A stretch of DNA of 58,263 nucleotides, from assembly GCA_964579725.1 (NCBI GenBank), contig CAZOHG010000018.1, positions 1 to 58,263 of the forward strand, written 5' to 3'. This stretch comes from CAZOHG01 sp964579725. GTDB taxonomy: Bacteria; Zhuqueibacterota; JdFR-76; BMS3Abin05. Below are positions 45,383 through 53,058 of the stretch, in pieces. Made by a program: the position numbers and the translations under genes. Position 1 is the first letter of the stretch; each line of letters starts with the position of its first letter. The notes beneath the pieces were generated by a model, which was not told the origin of the DNA, did no database searches, and was given only the letters and a program-made list of their open reading frames with translations.

Positions 45383-46756
45383 ATGAAACAGGGCATTCGA
45401 CCACGGTTTTGGGGACTCCTTTTGGCCACAATCTGGCTGGGCAGTTTCGCGCCCGCTTTCGGACAATTCTCAATTATTACAAAGGTGACGTACCAGCCAC
45501 AAAAGACGAGTGACCGTTTGGATTTTCGGATGACCGCTCCGGTACACGTGCAAAAGGAATATTTCCCCAAAACCCACGCCGTTTTGGTTAAGATTTTGGG
45601 TGCCGCATTTAACCCTGAATTTTCACAGGATTTAATTCAAACCGTCAAAAAGTGCAGCCTGCACCCAAATGTCGCCCAAATTAACGACACCTCAATTTTT
45701 ATTCTGTTCAAAGGAATCAACGCTTCGCGGGTGGCCGTGACCCAGAAGCCTCATCTTTTGCAAATCCGAATTCGGAAAACCACACTGCCCACCGCCTACA
45801 AGGCCAATTTACACCGTGGCGTGCTGCTGGTTAAACAAAAAAAATACCGGAGAGCACTGGTTTATTTGCGGCGGGCATTGCACGCGCAGCCGGGAGACGC
45901 AGCCGCCTATTTTTGGGCCGGCAAGGCACGGTTTGCCCTGGGCGATTGGCGGGCGGCTCGCTACAATCTGGAAGAAGCTAAAAAGCAGTCTTCTTTTCGA
46001 ACACAGGCGGGGCAGCTTCTAACTTTCATTCGGGCAAAAGAATCGGAACACCAAAACCGAAATGTACAAACGTCGGTTGTGGTAGAAAAACCGAAGGTGG
46101 CGGAGCAGATTTCAAAAAAAATTGGTGCCCCAACGGCTGGGGAGCAATCGCCCAAACGGCGGAATTTGGCGGCATCTAACTTTTCGGAGACCAAGACGAA
46201 AACAAAGAAAGCGCAGGTGTCAGCGATTACTTCGGAGGCAAAAACCGGGCGGGGAGCCCCGTTGGGACAGCTTTTGTTGTTTCTGTCTATTGTGGCCACG
46301 GCAGCCACTTTGCCGTTTGCATTTTTTCTCAGTCGGCGTCCCAAACGTGCGAAAAAATTGCCGGGCGTCAGTTTTGAAAAGAATTTGGAAGCCTTTCAGC
46401 TTCAGCAGCAGCGCGTATTGCGGCAGGTTGAGGAGGCCGGGCGGCTAATGGAGCCGGAAAAAGAGCGGCCGTTTCAACCCCTCAAGCCAAAAGCCACAAA
46501 AAAATCAGCCCAACAAGGCGCTTCACACGGATTAAATTGGCGAGAAGAGCCCCTGCTTCGAAATACCTACAGCGAGTCGGAATTGGTCCGAAAAGCTCGG
46601 AAATTCGCGTCGCGTGGGTACACCTACGATGAAATCGCCCAAAAATTGGGGGTAGGAAAGGGGGAGTTGCAATTGGCTTTAAGTTTGGCGGGCGAAAAAA
46701 TTGATTTGGCCCAACGGCCTGGTCTACGGTTGACTTTCGGTGACGACGACAGATGA
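45383..46756 (+). CDS. Membrane protein with AMIN/TPR-like periplasmic part and SwrB/DUF6115-like C-terminus
   Basis: A 457-residue protein; I choose the ATG at 45383, which opens a signal peptide (GLLLATIWLGSFAPAFGQFS). Residues about 28-135 resemble an AMIN-like beta domain (VTYQPQKTSDRLDFRMTAPV). Residues about 138-215 contain TPR-like helices (KYRRALVYLRRALHAQPGDA, FWAGKARFALGDWRAARYNL). One membrane segment is at about 294-314. The cytoplasmic tail ends with a helical, HTH-like module (SELVRKARKFASRGYTYDEI, AQKLGVGKGELQLALSL), similar in pattern to the C-terminus of DUF6115 and SwrB-type proteins of Gram-positive flagellar operons, which also sit after sigD. SwrB promotes export gate activation in Bacillus; a similar role is inference. 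Confidence 0.68.
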   Translation: MKQGIRPRFWGLLLATIWLGSFAPAFGQFSIITKVTYQPQKTSDRLDFRMTAPVHVQKEYFPKTHAVLVKILGAAFNPEFSQDLIQTVKKCSLHPNVAQINDTSIFILFKGINASRVAVTQKPHLLQIRIRKTTLPTAYKANLHRGVLLVKQKKYRRALVYLRRALHAQPGDAAAYFWAGKARFALGDWRAARYNLEEAKKQSSFRTQAGQLLTFIRAKESEHQNRNVQTSVVVEKPKVAEQISKKIGAPTAGEQSPKRRNLAASNFSETKTKTKKAQVSAITSEAKTGRGAPLGQLLLFLSIVATAATLPFAFFLSRRPKRAKKLPGVSFEKNLEAFQLQQQRVLRQVEEAGRLMEPEKERPFQPLKPKATKKSAQQGASHGLNWREEPLLRNTYSESELVRKARKFASRGYTYDEIAQKLGVGKGELQLALSLAGEKIDLAQRPGLRLTFGDDDR

Positions 46757-47436
46757 TTTCCGCTCTCAAAAATCTAATTCGGTTTCAGATAAAACCGGTT
46801 TCATTTTCGGAAATTCGGGAGGCGTTTGCTCCCGAAAAAATTGTTCAAGGACGGATTTTGCAGCAATTAAACAAGGGACTGTTTGTGTTGCGCACGCAGG
46901 GCATGAATCTCGTCGCGGAAGCCACAGTACCTCTTCAAGTGGGGGATTTTGTTACGACCCGCGTTAAACGCCGTCAGGGCCGAATTGAGTTGAAGCTACT
47001 TACGGTGAACGGCCGATCGGTTGAGAGTGAGCAAAATATTCCCGTGCCGGATTTTCGCTACACGGGCGTGCCCCTCCCAAACGAACTTTTCGGGAAAACC
47101 GGTCGACTGGAAATTTATGATTTCACTCGAGACGAGAAACAAACAGAAAAAGAGCCCGAAGGAGTGCTGCGATTTCAATTGGTTTTAGAAACGGAAAAGG
47201 GCGGCTTTCTGCTTCTTAAGGTGTTTCGGGCGGCCGAGCAGAACTTTTACAAATTGTACGCGACGGACCCGGTTTTCTATGAAAATCTTTTGGCGCATTC
47301 CAAGGAATTGTTTCAATGGTTTTTAGAGGAAGAAAACCGCTCCGAAGCGGTGCAAATTCTTCACCGGTCGGAGTCCCATTTATTTGAACGGACGCGGGAA
47401 AATTCGGAACGACAACGATTAAATCTTCGGGTGTAA
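46753..47436 (+). CDS. Small FliK-like-domain protein, function unknown
   Basis: A 227-residue protein coupled to the previous gene by ATGA. Residues about 28-80 (IVQGRILQQLNKGLFVLRTQ, VAEATVPLQVGDFVTTRVKR, GRIELKLL) follow the pattern of the small beta domain near the N-terminus of some FliK-like proteins ('G.v......gr.lv...g....a....pL..Gd...v.V'). The second half is charged and helical with RFQLVLETEKGGFLLLKVF. No signal or membrane segment is seen. It lacks the FliK switch domain. It could be an export-related regulator, but no firm family assignment is possible. Confidence 0.6.
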   Translation: MISALKNLIRFQIKPVSFSEIREAFAPEKIVQGRILQQLNKGLFVLRTQGMNLVAEATVPLQVGDFVTTRVKRRQGRIELKLLTVNGRSVESEQNIPVPDFRYTGVPLPNELFGKTGRLEIYDFTRDEKQTEKEPEGVLRFQLVLETEKGGFLLLKVFRAAEQNFYKLYATDPVFYENLLAHSKELFQWFLEEENRSEAVQILHRSESHLFERTRENSERQRLNLRV

Positions 47437-47438
47437 AA

Positions 47439-47849
47439 ATGGCAAACAAACAAGAGACCCTTATTTTTGTAGACGACGAACCGGAAATTTTGGACATTCT
47501 TCTGGATATATTTCGGTCGGAAGATTTTTCCATCCTGACCGCGGAAACGGGTGAAAAAGCAGTGAAATTGCTGCAAACTTCTCAGGTTCATCTGATTTTG
47601 TGCGATTTGAAACTGCCCGACGCTTCCGGGTTGGAGGTAATTCAAACGGCCAAGGCGTTTCATCCCGATGTAAAAGCCATCTTGACCACGGGGTATTTTG
47701 ACCCCTCGGAAGCTATGGTTGAAAATCAAGAAGAGCTTATTGACCGTGTGATTTTCAAGCCGTGGGACATAGCGGCTCTGCGTCGGGAGGTCAAAAATCT
47801 CCTCAGAGGGAATGGGGAAAATAAAACGGCAAAACCTTTTCAAGAATAG
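47439..47849 (+). CDS. Single-domain response regulator
   Basis: A 136-residue receiver with acidic residues VDDE at 11-14, phospho-acceptor D56 (LILCDLKLPDASG), T in AILTTGYFD and K in VIFKPWDI. The FKPW form of the lysine motif is typical of RpfG/HD-GYP-type and hybrid-kinase receivers rather than CheY. There is no output domain; a short basic tail follows. It lies 2 bases after the upstream gene and 16 bases before a receiver-kinase, which may act on it. Confidence 0.88.
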   Translation: MANKQETLIFVDDEPEILDILLDIFRSEDFSILTAETGEKAVKLLQTSQVHLILCDLKLPDASGLEVIQTAKAFHPDVKAILTTGYFDPSEAMVENQEELIDRVIFKPWDIAALRREVKNLLRGNGENKTAKPFQE

Positions 47850-47865
47850 ATTGTTGGGAAGAACC

Positions 47866-49206
47866 ATGGCGGAAACAGCAAAAAATTCCAATAGCGCCTA
47901 TTCCATTTTACTGGTGGATGACGACGGTTTCTTTCTAAACTTTATTCGGATGGTGCTCGGTAAACAGGGATACCAGGTGCTAACCGCCATGAATGGCGAA
48001 AAAGCGCTGGAAGTTTTGGAAACGAACAAACCCGACCTGATTGTGTCGGATTTAATGATGCCCGTCATGAACGGTATTGAGCTCTGCAAGCGGGTCAAGG
48101 CCAATCCGAAAACGCGAGATATTTATTTTTTGATTTTGACATCGAAGTCGGATGTCTCAGAAAAGGTCAAACTTCTGGACATTGGGGCGGACGATTTTCT
48201 CAGCAAGCCCGTGAACAATGACGAATTATTGGCTAAAGTGCGCGCCAGCATTCGGATTCGACAATTGCAGCGCGAGTTGAAAGAGAGCAACAACCGACTC
48301 ACGCAGTTGAATCGCGAGCTGCAACGCACAATGGAGAATTTGAAAAAGGCGAACCGTGAAATTAAGGAAGCCCAGGCTCAATTGCTTCAGCAGGAGAAAA
48401 TGGCGTCTATTGGTCAATTGGCCGCTGGAGTGGCACATGAAATCAACAATCCGATTGGATTCATTCATTCCAATCTTTCGGTTTTGCAGGATTACATTGC
48501 CGATCTCATGAAATTTTTTGAAAAGTACAAATCCTTAAAAAAGGCCATTGCGCAAGGTAACAAAGCAGCGGTGGCGAAAAATCTTCGGGAGCTTTTGGCC
48601 GTTGAAAAGGAAATCGACTTGAGTTTTATTTTGGAAGATTTTGAGAAGGTTGTCCGCGAGTCAATGGACGGTTCCGAACGCGTGAAGGTCATTGTGCAGG
48701 ATTTGAAGGATTTTTCCCACATTGACCAGGCCGAAGTGAAATTCTTTAATGTAAACGAAGGGCTGGAAAGCACCCTCAACATTGTTTGGAATGAAATAAA
48801 ATACAAGGCCAAAGTGCAAAAAGAGTACGGTGACGTTCCCGAAATTCGCTGTTTTCCCATGCAACTCAATCAGGTTTTTATGAATTTACTGGTCAATGCC
48901 GCCCAGGCGATCGACAAAGACGGCCTGATTAAAATCAAAACCTTTGCAACGGACAAACACGTTGTGATTCAAATTGCCGACAACGGAGCCGGTATTCCCA
49001 AGGAAATCCGCGGCAAAATATTCGACCCTTTTTTCACCACCAAAGACGTCGGAAAGGGCACCGGACTCGGACTTAGCACAGCGTACAACATTATTAAAAA
49101 ACACAACGGGCAGATCGAGGTGGAAAGTGAAGTGGGAAAAGGAACCTGTTTCACTATCCGTCTGCCGTTAGAAGGTGTTCCCGAAGAGGAACCGGAGGTC
49201 GCGTAA
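47866..49206 (+). CDS. Receiver-histidine kinase protein
   Basis: A 446-residue soluble protein with an N-terminal receiver (VDDD at 17-20, D62 in LIVSDLMMPVMNG, K in DDFLSKPVN), a coiled-coil linker (about 125-180), and a kinase core. The H box is QLAAGVAHEINNPIGFIHSN; the ATPase domain has QVFMNLLVNAAQAI, IADNGAGIPKEI, FDPFFTTKDVGKGTGLGLS. All catalytic boxes are intact. I start at the ATG at 47866 (GGGAAG site); the ATG at 47812 lies inside the previous gene. It is the only complete histidine kinase of the 47-54 kb signalling block. Confidence 0.9.
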   Translation: MAETAKNSNSAYSILLVDDDGFFLNFIRMVLGKQGYQVLTAMNGEKALEVLETNKPDLIVSDLMMPVMNGIELCKRVKANPKTRDIYFLILTSKSDVSEKVKLLDIGADDFLSKPVNNDELLAKVRASIRIRQLQRELKESNNRLTQLNRELQRTMENLKKANREIKEAQAQLLQQEKMASIGQLAAGVAHEINNPIGFIHSNLSVLQDYIADLMKFFEKYKSLKKAIAQGNKAAVAKNLRELLAVEKEIDLSFILEDFEKVVRESMDGSERVKVIVQDLKDFSHIDQAEVKFFNVNEGLESTLNIVWNEIKYKAKVQKEYGDVPEIRCFPMQLNQVFMNLLVNAAQAIDKDGLIKIKTFATDKHVVIQIADNGAGIPKEIRGKIFDPFFTTKDVGKGTGLGLSTAYNIIKKHNGQIEVESEVGKGTCFTIRLPLEGVPEEEPEVA

Positions 49207-49207
49207 C

Positions 49208-50059
49208 ATGCAGCAAGCTGCCATAAAACCTTTGCAACCCAAGGAGAAAAAATACAACGTTCTTTGCGTGGACGACGAGGTGAATGTTCTTCGGGCGTTG
49301 GAACGGGCTTTACGAAAAGAACACTACAACGTTTTTACGGCTAATTCCGGGCAAAAAGGTCTGGAAATTTTGAAAGGGCTCAAGGTTCAACTGATTATTG
49401 CCGACTTTCGAATGCCCGAGATGAACGGCGTGGAATTTCTAAAGAAAGCCAAGCAAATTCAGCCGAATGCCATTCGAATGCTTCTGAGCGGGTATGCGTC
49501 CATTGACATGGTGGTCAAGGCAGTTAATCAGGCGGGAATTTTTAAAATTCTTTCCAAGCCGTGGGGGGAACTGCAACTGCGGCAAGAAATCAGCCTGGCA
49601 TTGGAACATTGGGAATTGGTACAGAAAAATCGCCAACTTAATCAGCAGGTGGAAAACCAGCTCAGCAAGCTGAGAGAAATGAATCAGCAATTGGAACTAA
49701 TTTTGGACGAGCGCACTCGGGAAATCATTATTAAAAATCAAGCGCTGGAATTGTCCCACCAAATTTTGGACAATCTGCCGATCGCTGTTTTTGCCATCGC
49801 CACCGAAGGTTTTATTGTTTACATGAACCAATATGCGGGCAAATTGTTTCAGGACGAATCTGCCAATCCGATCGGTCAAAAAATTGAGGAGGTCTTTTCC
49901 TCTGAAATTGCGGAAATGATTATGGAAACCATTTCCAGCGGTCGTCCGGGTTCCCGGGAAAAGTACCCATACAAAAACCGTACATTTACAGTGAAATCGG
50001 CTCTGGTGCAAGACGATTTTGTTGTGCGCGGCGCCACAGCTATTTTTATAGAGATGTAA
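49208..50059 (+). CDS. Receiver-coiled coil-PAS protein
   Basis: A 283-residue regulator. The receiver (residues about 17-135) has VDDE at 21-24, D66 (LIIADFRMPEMNG), S in LLSGYAS and K in ILSKPWGE. A coiled coil follows (about 140-180), then a PAS domain (about 190-283; LDNLPIAVFAIATEGFIVYM, NQYAGKLF). No catalytic output is visible. The start at 49208 has a GGAGGT site in the end of the previous gene, only 1 base away. A role as scaffold or sensor-adaptor is inferred. Confidence 0.85.
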   Translation: MQQAAIKPLQPKEKKYNVLCVDDEVNVLRALERALRKEHYNVFTANSGQKGLEILKGLKVQLIIADFRMPEMNGVEFLKKAKQIQPNAIRMLLSGYASIDMVVKAVNQAGIFKILSKPWGELQLRQEISLALEHWELVQKNRQLNQQVENQLSKLREMNQQLELILDERTREIIIKNQALELSHQILDNLPIAVFAIATEGFIVYMNQYAGKLFQDESANPIGQKIEEVFSSEIAEMIMETISSGRPGSREKYPYKNRTFTVKSALVQDDFVVRGATAIFIEM

Positions 50060-50071
50060 TTGGAGAAAACC

Positions 50072-51361
50072 ATGACCTCCCATAAAATATTGTTTGTGGA
50101 TGACGAAGAAAATATTCTAAGAACGCTGCGGCGAATTTTTCGGAAAGACAATTACGAAATCTTGACGGCAACCAGCGGAACCGAGGGACTGGAAATTTTG
50201 CGAGATCACAATGTGGCCGTGGTGGTGTCCGACCAGCGCATGCCTTACATGACCGGCTCAGAATTCCTGAAGCGGGTTAAGCAGATTTCACCCGAAGCCA
50301 TCCGAATGATTTTGACGGGTTACGCTGACATTAAGGCAACCATGGCGGCCATTAACGACGGCGAAGTGTACCGGTACATTACCAAACCCTGGAAAGAAGA
50401 TGAATTCCGTCAGATTATTCGGGAGGCGGTGCAGAAGTACGATTTGCAGCAAGAAAACAAACGCCTGCGGAACCTGATTGTGAAACAAAATAAAATGCTT
50501 AAAAAATTGACGGAAGATCTGGAGGAAGAGGTTCTTAGAAAAAACAAAGAGTTGTTGGAGAAAAACAAATCCCTCCAAAAAGTCAATCAGGAATTGGAAG
50601 ACTCTATTTTTGAAACCATCGAAGCCTTTTCGGGTTTATTGGAACGCCGGGATTTTTACGTGGGAAGCCATTCCAAGCGTGTGGCCAACGCCTCCCGATT
50701 TATTGCGCAACAAATGGGGCTTTCGGAACAGGAAGTCAAATGGGTGGAAATGGCGGGCATGCTCCACGACATCGGGAAAATCGGAATTCCCGATCCTATT
50801 CTTCAGAAAGTCCCCGCGCAAATGACCAAAAATGAGATGTTGATTTACCAAACCCATCCGATTATCGGGCAGACAACTTTGGTGACCATTAAAAGTTTGG
50901 AAACGGTGAGCCTGATCGTCCGGCACCATCATGAAATGCTGAACGGAACCGGTTTTCCGGACAAACTGCGTGGCGAGGACATTCCGCTTGGCGCTCGAAT
51001 TGTAGCGGTTCCCAATACGTTTGACAATCTGATTTTTCATCAGGGGACATACCGAAAAAGCATTGAGAAGGAAGCCGTTCACTATTTGGTTGGGAACCGG
51101 AACGTCCTTTTCGAGGAAAAGGTCGTGGACCATTTTGTCGATTATCTCGGAGAATTGAGTGAAGAAGAAAAAAAAGCCAGTGAGCGCAAGGTCCATGTGA
51201 ACGAATTAAAAGAGGGCATGCTCCTGACCCGTGACGTTTACACGGCCAAGGGGGTTCTTTTGGCTCCCAAGGGAGAAAAATTGCGCCAGAGTTACATTAA
51301 TCGCATTATTCAGTACGACAAAATCGACCCGATTATTGAGGGTATTTATGTTCAACAGTGA
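50072..51361 (+). CDS. Receiver-HD-GYP protein with altered active-site motifs
   Basis: A 429-residue RpfG-like protein: receiver (D54 in VVSDQRMPYMTG; K in YITKPWKE), coiled coil (about 125-178), HD-GYP domain (about 180-362) and a C-terminal segment (VNELKEGMLLTRDVYTAKGV). HD-GYP domains hydrolyse cyclic di-GMP. H232-D233 (LHDIGK), H262 and H285-H287 remain, but the GYP motif reads GTGFP (292-296) and the aspartate expected in 'VADxFDAL' is N315 (VPNTFDNL). I start at the ATG at 50072 with a GGAG site; a TTG at 50060 is less likely. Activity may be lost or changed. It overlaps the next gene by 14 bases. Confidence 0.88.
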   Translation: MTSHKILFVDDEENILRTLRRIFRKDNYEILTATSGTEGLEILRDHNVAVVVSDQRMPYMTGSEFLKRVKQISPEAIRMILTGYADIKATMAAINDGEVYRYITKPWKEDEFRQIIREAVQKYDLQQENKRLRNLIVKQNKMLKKLTEDLEEEVLRKNKELLEKNKSLQKVNQELEDSIFETIEAFSGLLERRDFYVGSHSKRVANASRFIAQQMGLSEQEVKWVEMAGMLHDIGKIGIPDPILQKVPAQMTKNEMLIYQTHPIIGQTTLVTIKSLETVSLIVRHHHEMLNGTGFPDKLRGEDIPLGARIVAVPNTFDNLIFHQGTYRKSIEKEAVHYLVGNRNVLFEEKVVDHFVDYLGELSEEEKKASERKVHVNELKEGMLLTRDVYTAKGVLLAPKGEKLRQSYINRIIQYDKIDPIIEGIYVQQ

Positions 51362-51695
51362 ACACCGGCAAGAAAGTGCCCCCGGAAGAAAGGGGGCTGC
51401 GGCTCTGGCCTACAACCCGGCCGAAGAAGGGGCACCGCGGGTTGTGGCCAAAGGAATGGGCCATTTGGCGGAGAAAATTCTCTTGGAGGCAAAAAAACAC
51501 GGGATTCCGATTTTGGAGGATAAATTGCTTTTTGGCATGTTGTACGCATTGGAACTGGGAGCGGAAATTCCATTGGAAATCTACGAGCCCGTCGCACGGA
51601 TTTTAGCGTTTGTGTATTCCGTCTATTCCAGAACGCAAAAAAGGGAGAAGATTGTTCACAACCAAAGCCCTGTTCGGAAGGAGACCGTCGCGTGA
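51348..51695 (+). CDS. Free FlhB C-terminal domain homologue (FlhX/YlqH-like)
   Basis: A 115-residue soluble protein homologous to the cytoplasmic C-domain of FlhB downstream of its cleavage point. AAALAYNPAEEGAPRVVAKG aligns with VALKYDAEKMDAPRVVAKGA of FlhB at 37555, and IPILEDKLLFGMLYALELGA with VPIVENPPLARMLYKMTEVG. The NPTH site and membrane part are absent. Similar proteins (YlqH in Bacillus, HP1575/FlhX in Helicobacter) can stand in for the cleaved FlhB fragment. Start: ATG at 51348 with a GAGGG site, inside the HD-GYP gene. It overlaps the following ATPase gene by 4 bases (GTGA). Confidence 0.85.
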   Translation: MFNSEHRQESAPGRKGAAALAYNPAEEGAPRVVAKGMGHLAEKILLEAKKHGIPILEDKLLFGMLYALELGAEIPLEIYEPVARILAFVYSVYSRTQKREKIVHNQSPVRKETVA

Positions 51696-52153
51696 AATAT
51701 TCCGGAGAAAATAGCGGCAAAACGCTCTCGTTCAAATTGGAAATCGGCGGTTCCCCCGAATTGTTGAAGGTGGTGCGCGCCTGTATTTCTGAATTCGGGT
51801 TGGCCTACGGCATGAGTTCCAACGAAATTTACGACATTAATCTTTCGGTGAACGAAATCTGTGCCAACATCATGGAGCACGATTACCACTGGGATTTGGA
51901 GCAAAAGATTGTCATTTCGGTGGAAAATCAAGCGGACGGTCTGGAAATACGGGTTCGGGATTTTGCCCCGAAGAAAGACCCGTCTTTGTTTCAATCCCGC
52001 AATTTGGAAGAAATAGAAGGAAGCGGACTGGGAATTTTTTTGGTCGGGGAATTAATGGACGAAGTTCGTTACAATGATGGTGTGAAAAATGGAAATGAAA
52101 TTATTATGAAGAAAAATCACGTAAGTAAAATGGAGAATGAATATGGAATATGA
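51692..52153 (+). CDS. RsbW/SpoIIAB-like ATPase (anti-sigma or switch kinase type)
   Basis: A 153-residue GHKL ATPase of the type that phosphorylates STAS antagonists in partner-switching systems. The N box is INLSVNEICANIMEHDYHWD, the G1-like region IRVRDFAPKKDPSLF, and the G2 region GSGLGIFLVGELMDEVRY. No histidine phospho-acceptor or receiver is attached. It starts with GTG at 51692 behind an AAGGAG site and overlaps both neighbours. The next gene is a STAS protein, the standard partner. The target could be a sigma factor or another protein; that is unknown. Confidence 0.87.
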   Translation: MKYSGENSGKTLSFKLEIGGSPELLKVVRACISEFGLAYGMSSNEIYDINLSVNEICANIMEHDYHWDLEQKIVISVENQADGLEIRVRDFAPKKDPSLFQSRNLEEIEGSGLGIFLVGELMDEVRYNDGVKNGNEIIMKKNHVSKMENEYGI

Positions 52154-52478
52154 TGTGCAAAAACAGGGGGATGTGGTCGTTTTCGCCCCCTCCGGGGAGA
52201 TTGATGCCTCCAATATTCCGGAACTACAAAACGTCATTAGCCGAATTTTTCAAGAGGGAAATGTCAAAATTGTAGCAGACATGAGCCGTGTCAGCTACAT
52301 GGACAGCTCTGCGCTCGGTGTTTTGGTGTCCAGTCTCAAGGAAATCCGAAGACAGCAAGGGACGTTGAAACTGGCTAATCTCACGGGAAATGTAGAGCGC
52401 ATTTTTAAATTGACCCGGCTAATCAATTTCTTTGAGGCGTACCCCTCAACGGAACAGGCCGTTTTGTCCTTTCATTAA
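52143..52478 (+). CDS. STAS-domain anti-sigma factor antagonist
   Basis: A 111-residue protein of the SpoIIAA/RsbV type. Its motif MSRVSYMDSSALGVLVSSLK includes the phosphorylatable serine (S55). The protein begins with EYDVQKQGDVVVFAPSGEID, the usual first strands. It starts at the ATG at 52143, inside the RsbW-like gene, with a GGAG site. In such pairs the unphosphorylated STAS protein binds the kinase and frees its client; a matching PP2C phosphatase is not in the window. Confidence 0.9.
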   Translation: MEYDVQKQGDVVVFAPSGEIDASNIPELQNVISRIFQEGNVKIVADMSRVSYMDSSALGVLVSSLKEIRRQQGTLKLANLTGNVERIFKLTRLINFFEAYPSTEQAVLSFH

Positions 52479-52593
52479 TCGGCGCAACTTCTACGCTCAG
52501 GGAAATGTCGGCGGCCTGGCAAAAGCTGAACGGGTCACAAGAATTCCGGGATTTTTGATGCCTGCAAGCGGCAAAAATAGGGAGAGGAAAGTC

Positions 52594-53058
52594 ATGCCAT
52601 TTGAGAGAGAAAGCAACGAAGCCGTGTGGAACTCCGTCAACGTGTTGAGTTCCCCCATTTTAATGGATTCTTTTGTCGACGAGTTGGTGGACGAAATTCG
52701 CCAACAAATTGGATTTCAGTGGATTTCCATCTACTGGATTCGCGAAGACGGCACACTTGAGGAAATTGCCATTCGCGAACACGGATTTAATCTTATTGAG
52801 GGGGTTCAGTTTGAAAACGGAAACGGTTTGGCGGCGTGGGTCGCCAAGTACCAGCGTCCGGTGGTGTTGCGATACGTGCACCGTGGACAGCGATTCCGCA
52901 GCAATCCAATTAAATCGTTCATGTGTGCGCCCATTCTGCGCGACGGGCGTAGCCTGGGTGTGGTTAATTTGGGTCATTTAACCCCCAATTTTTACTCCAA
53001 TCAGAGTCTGGATCGTTTGACCAAATTTCTCGAATCCTATTTTAAGGTGGATGCTTGA
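52594..53058 (+). CDS. GAF-domain protein
   Basis: A 154-residue single-domain protein with a GAF fold pattern: MDSFVDELVDEIRQQIGFQW, VQFENGNGLAAWVAKYQRPV and SFMCAPILRDGRSLGVVNLG. The ligand is unknown. I start at the ATG at 52594, preceded by GGAGAGGAAA; earlier in-frame ATGs (52432, 52558) lie in a 115-base gap with no ribosome site and give an arginine-rich unlikely extension. Its stop directly abuts the next gene, so it may act as a detached sensor for it. Confidence 0.82.
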   Translation: MPFERESNEAVWNSVNVLSSPILMDSFVDELVDEIRQQIGFQWISIYWIREDGTLEEIAIREHGFNLIEGVQFENGNGLAAWVAKYQRPVVLRYVHRGQRFRSNPIKSFMCAPILRDGRSLGVVNLGHLTPNFYSNQSLDRLTKFLESYFKVDA

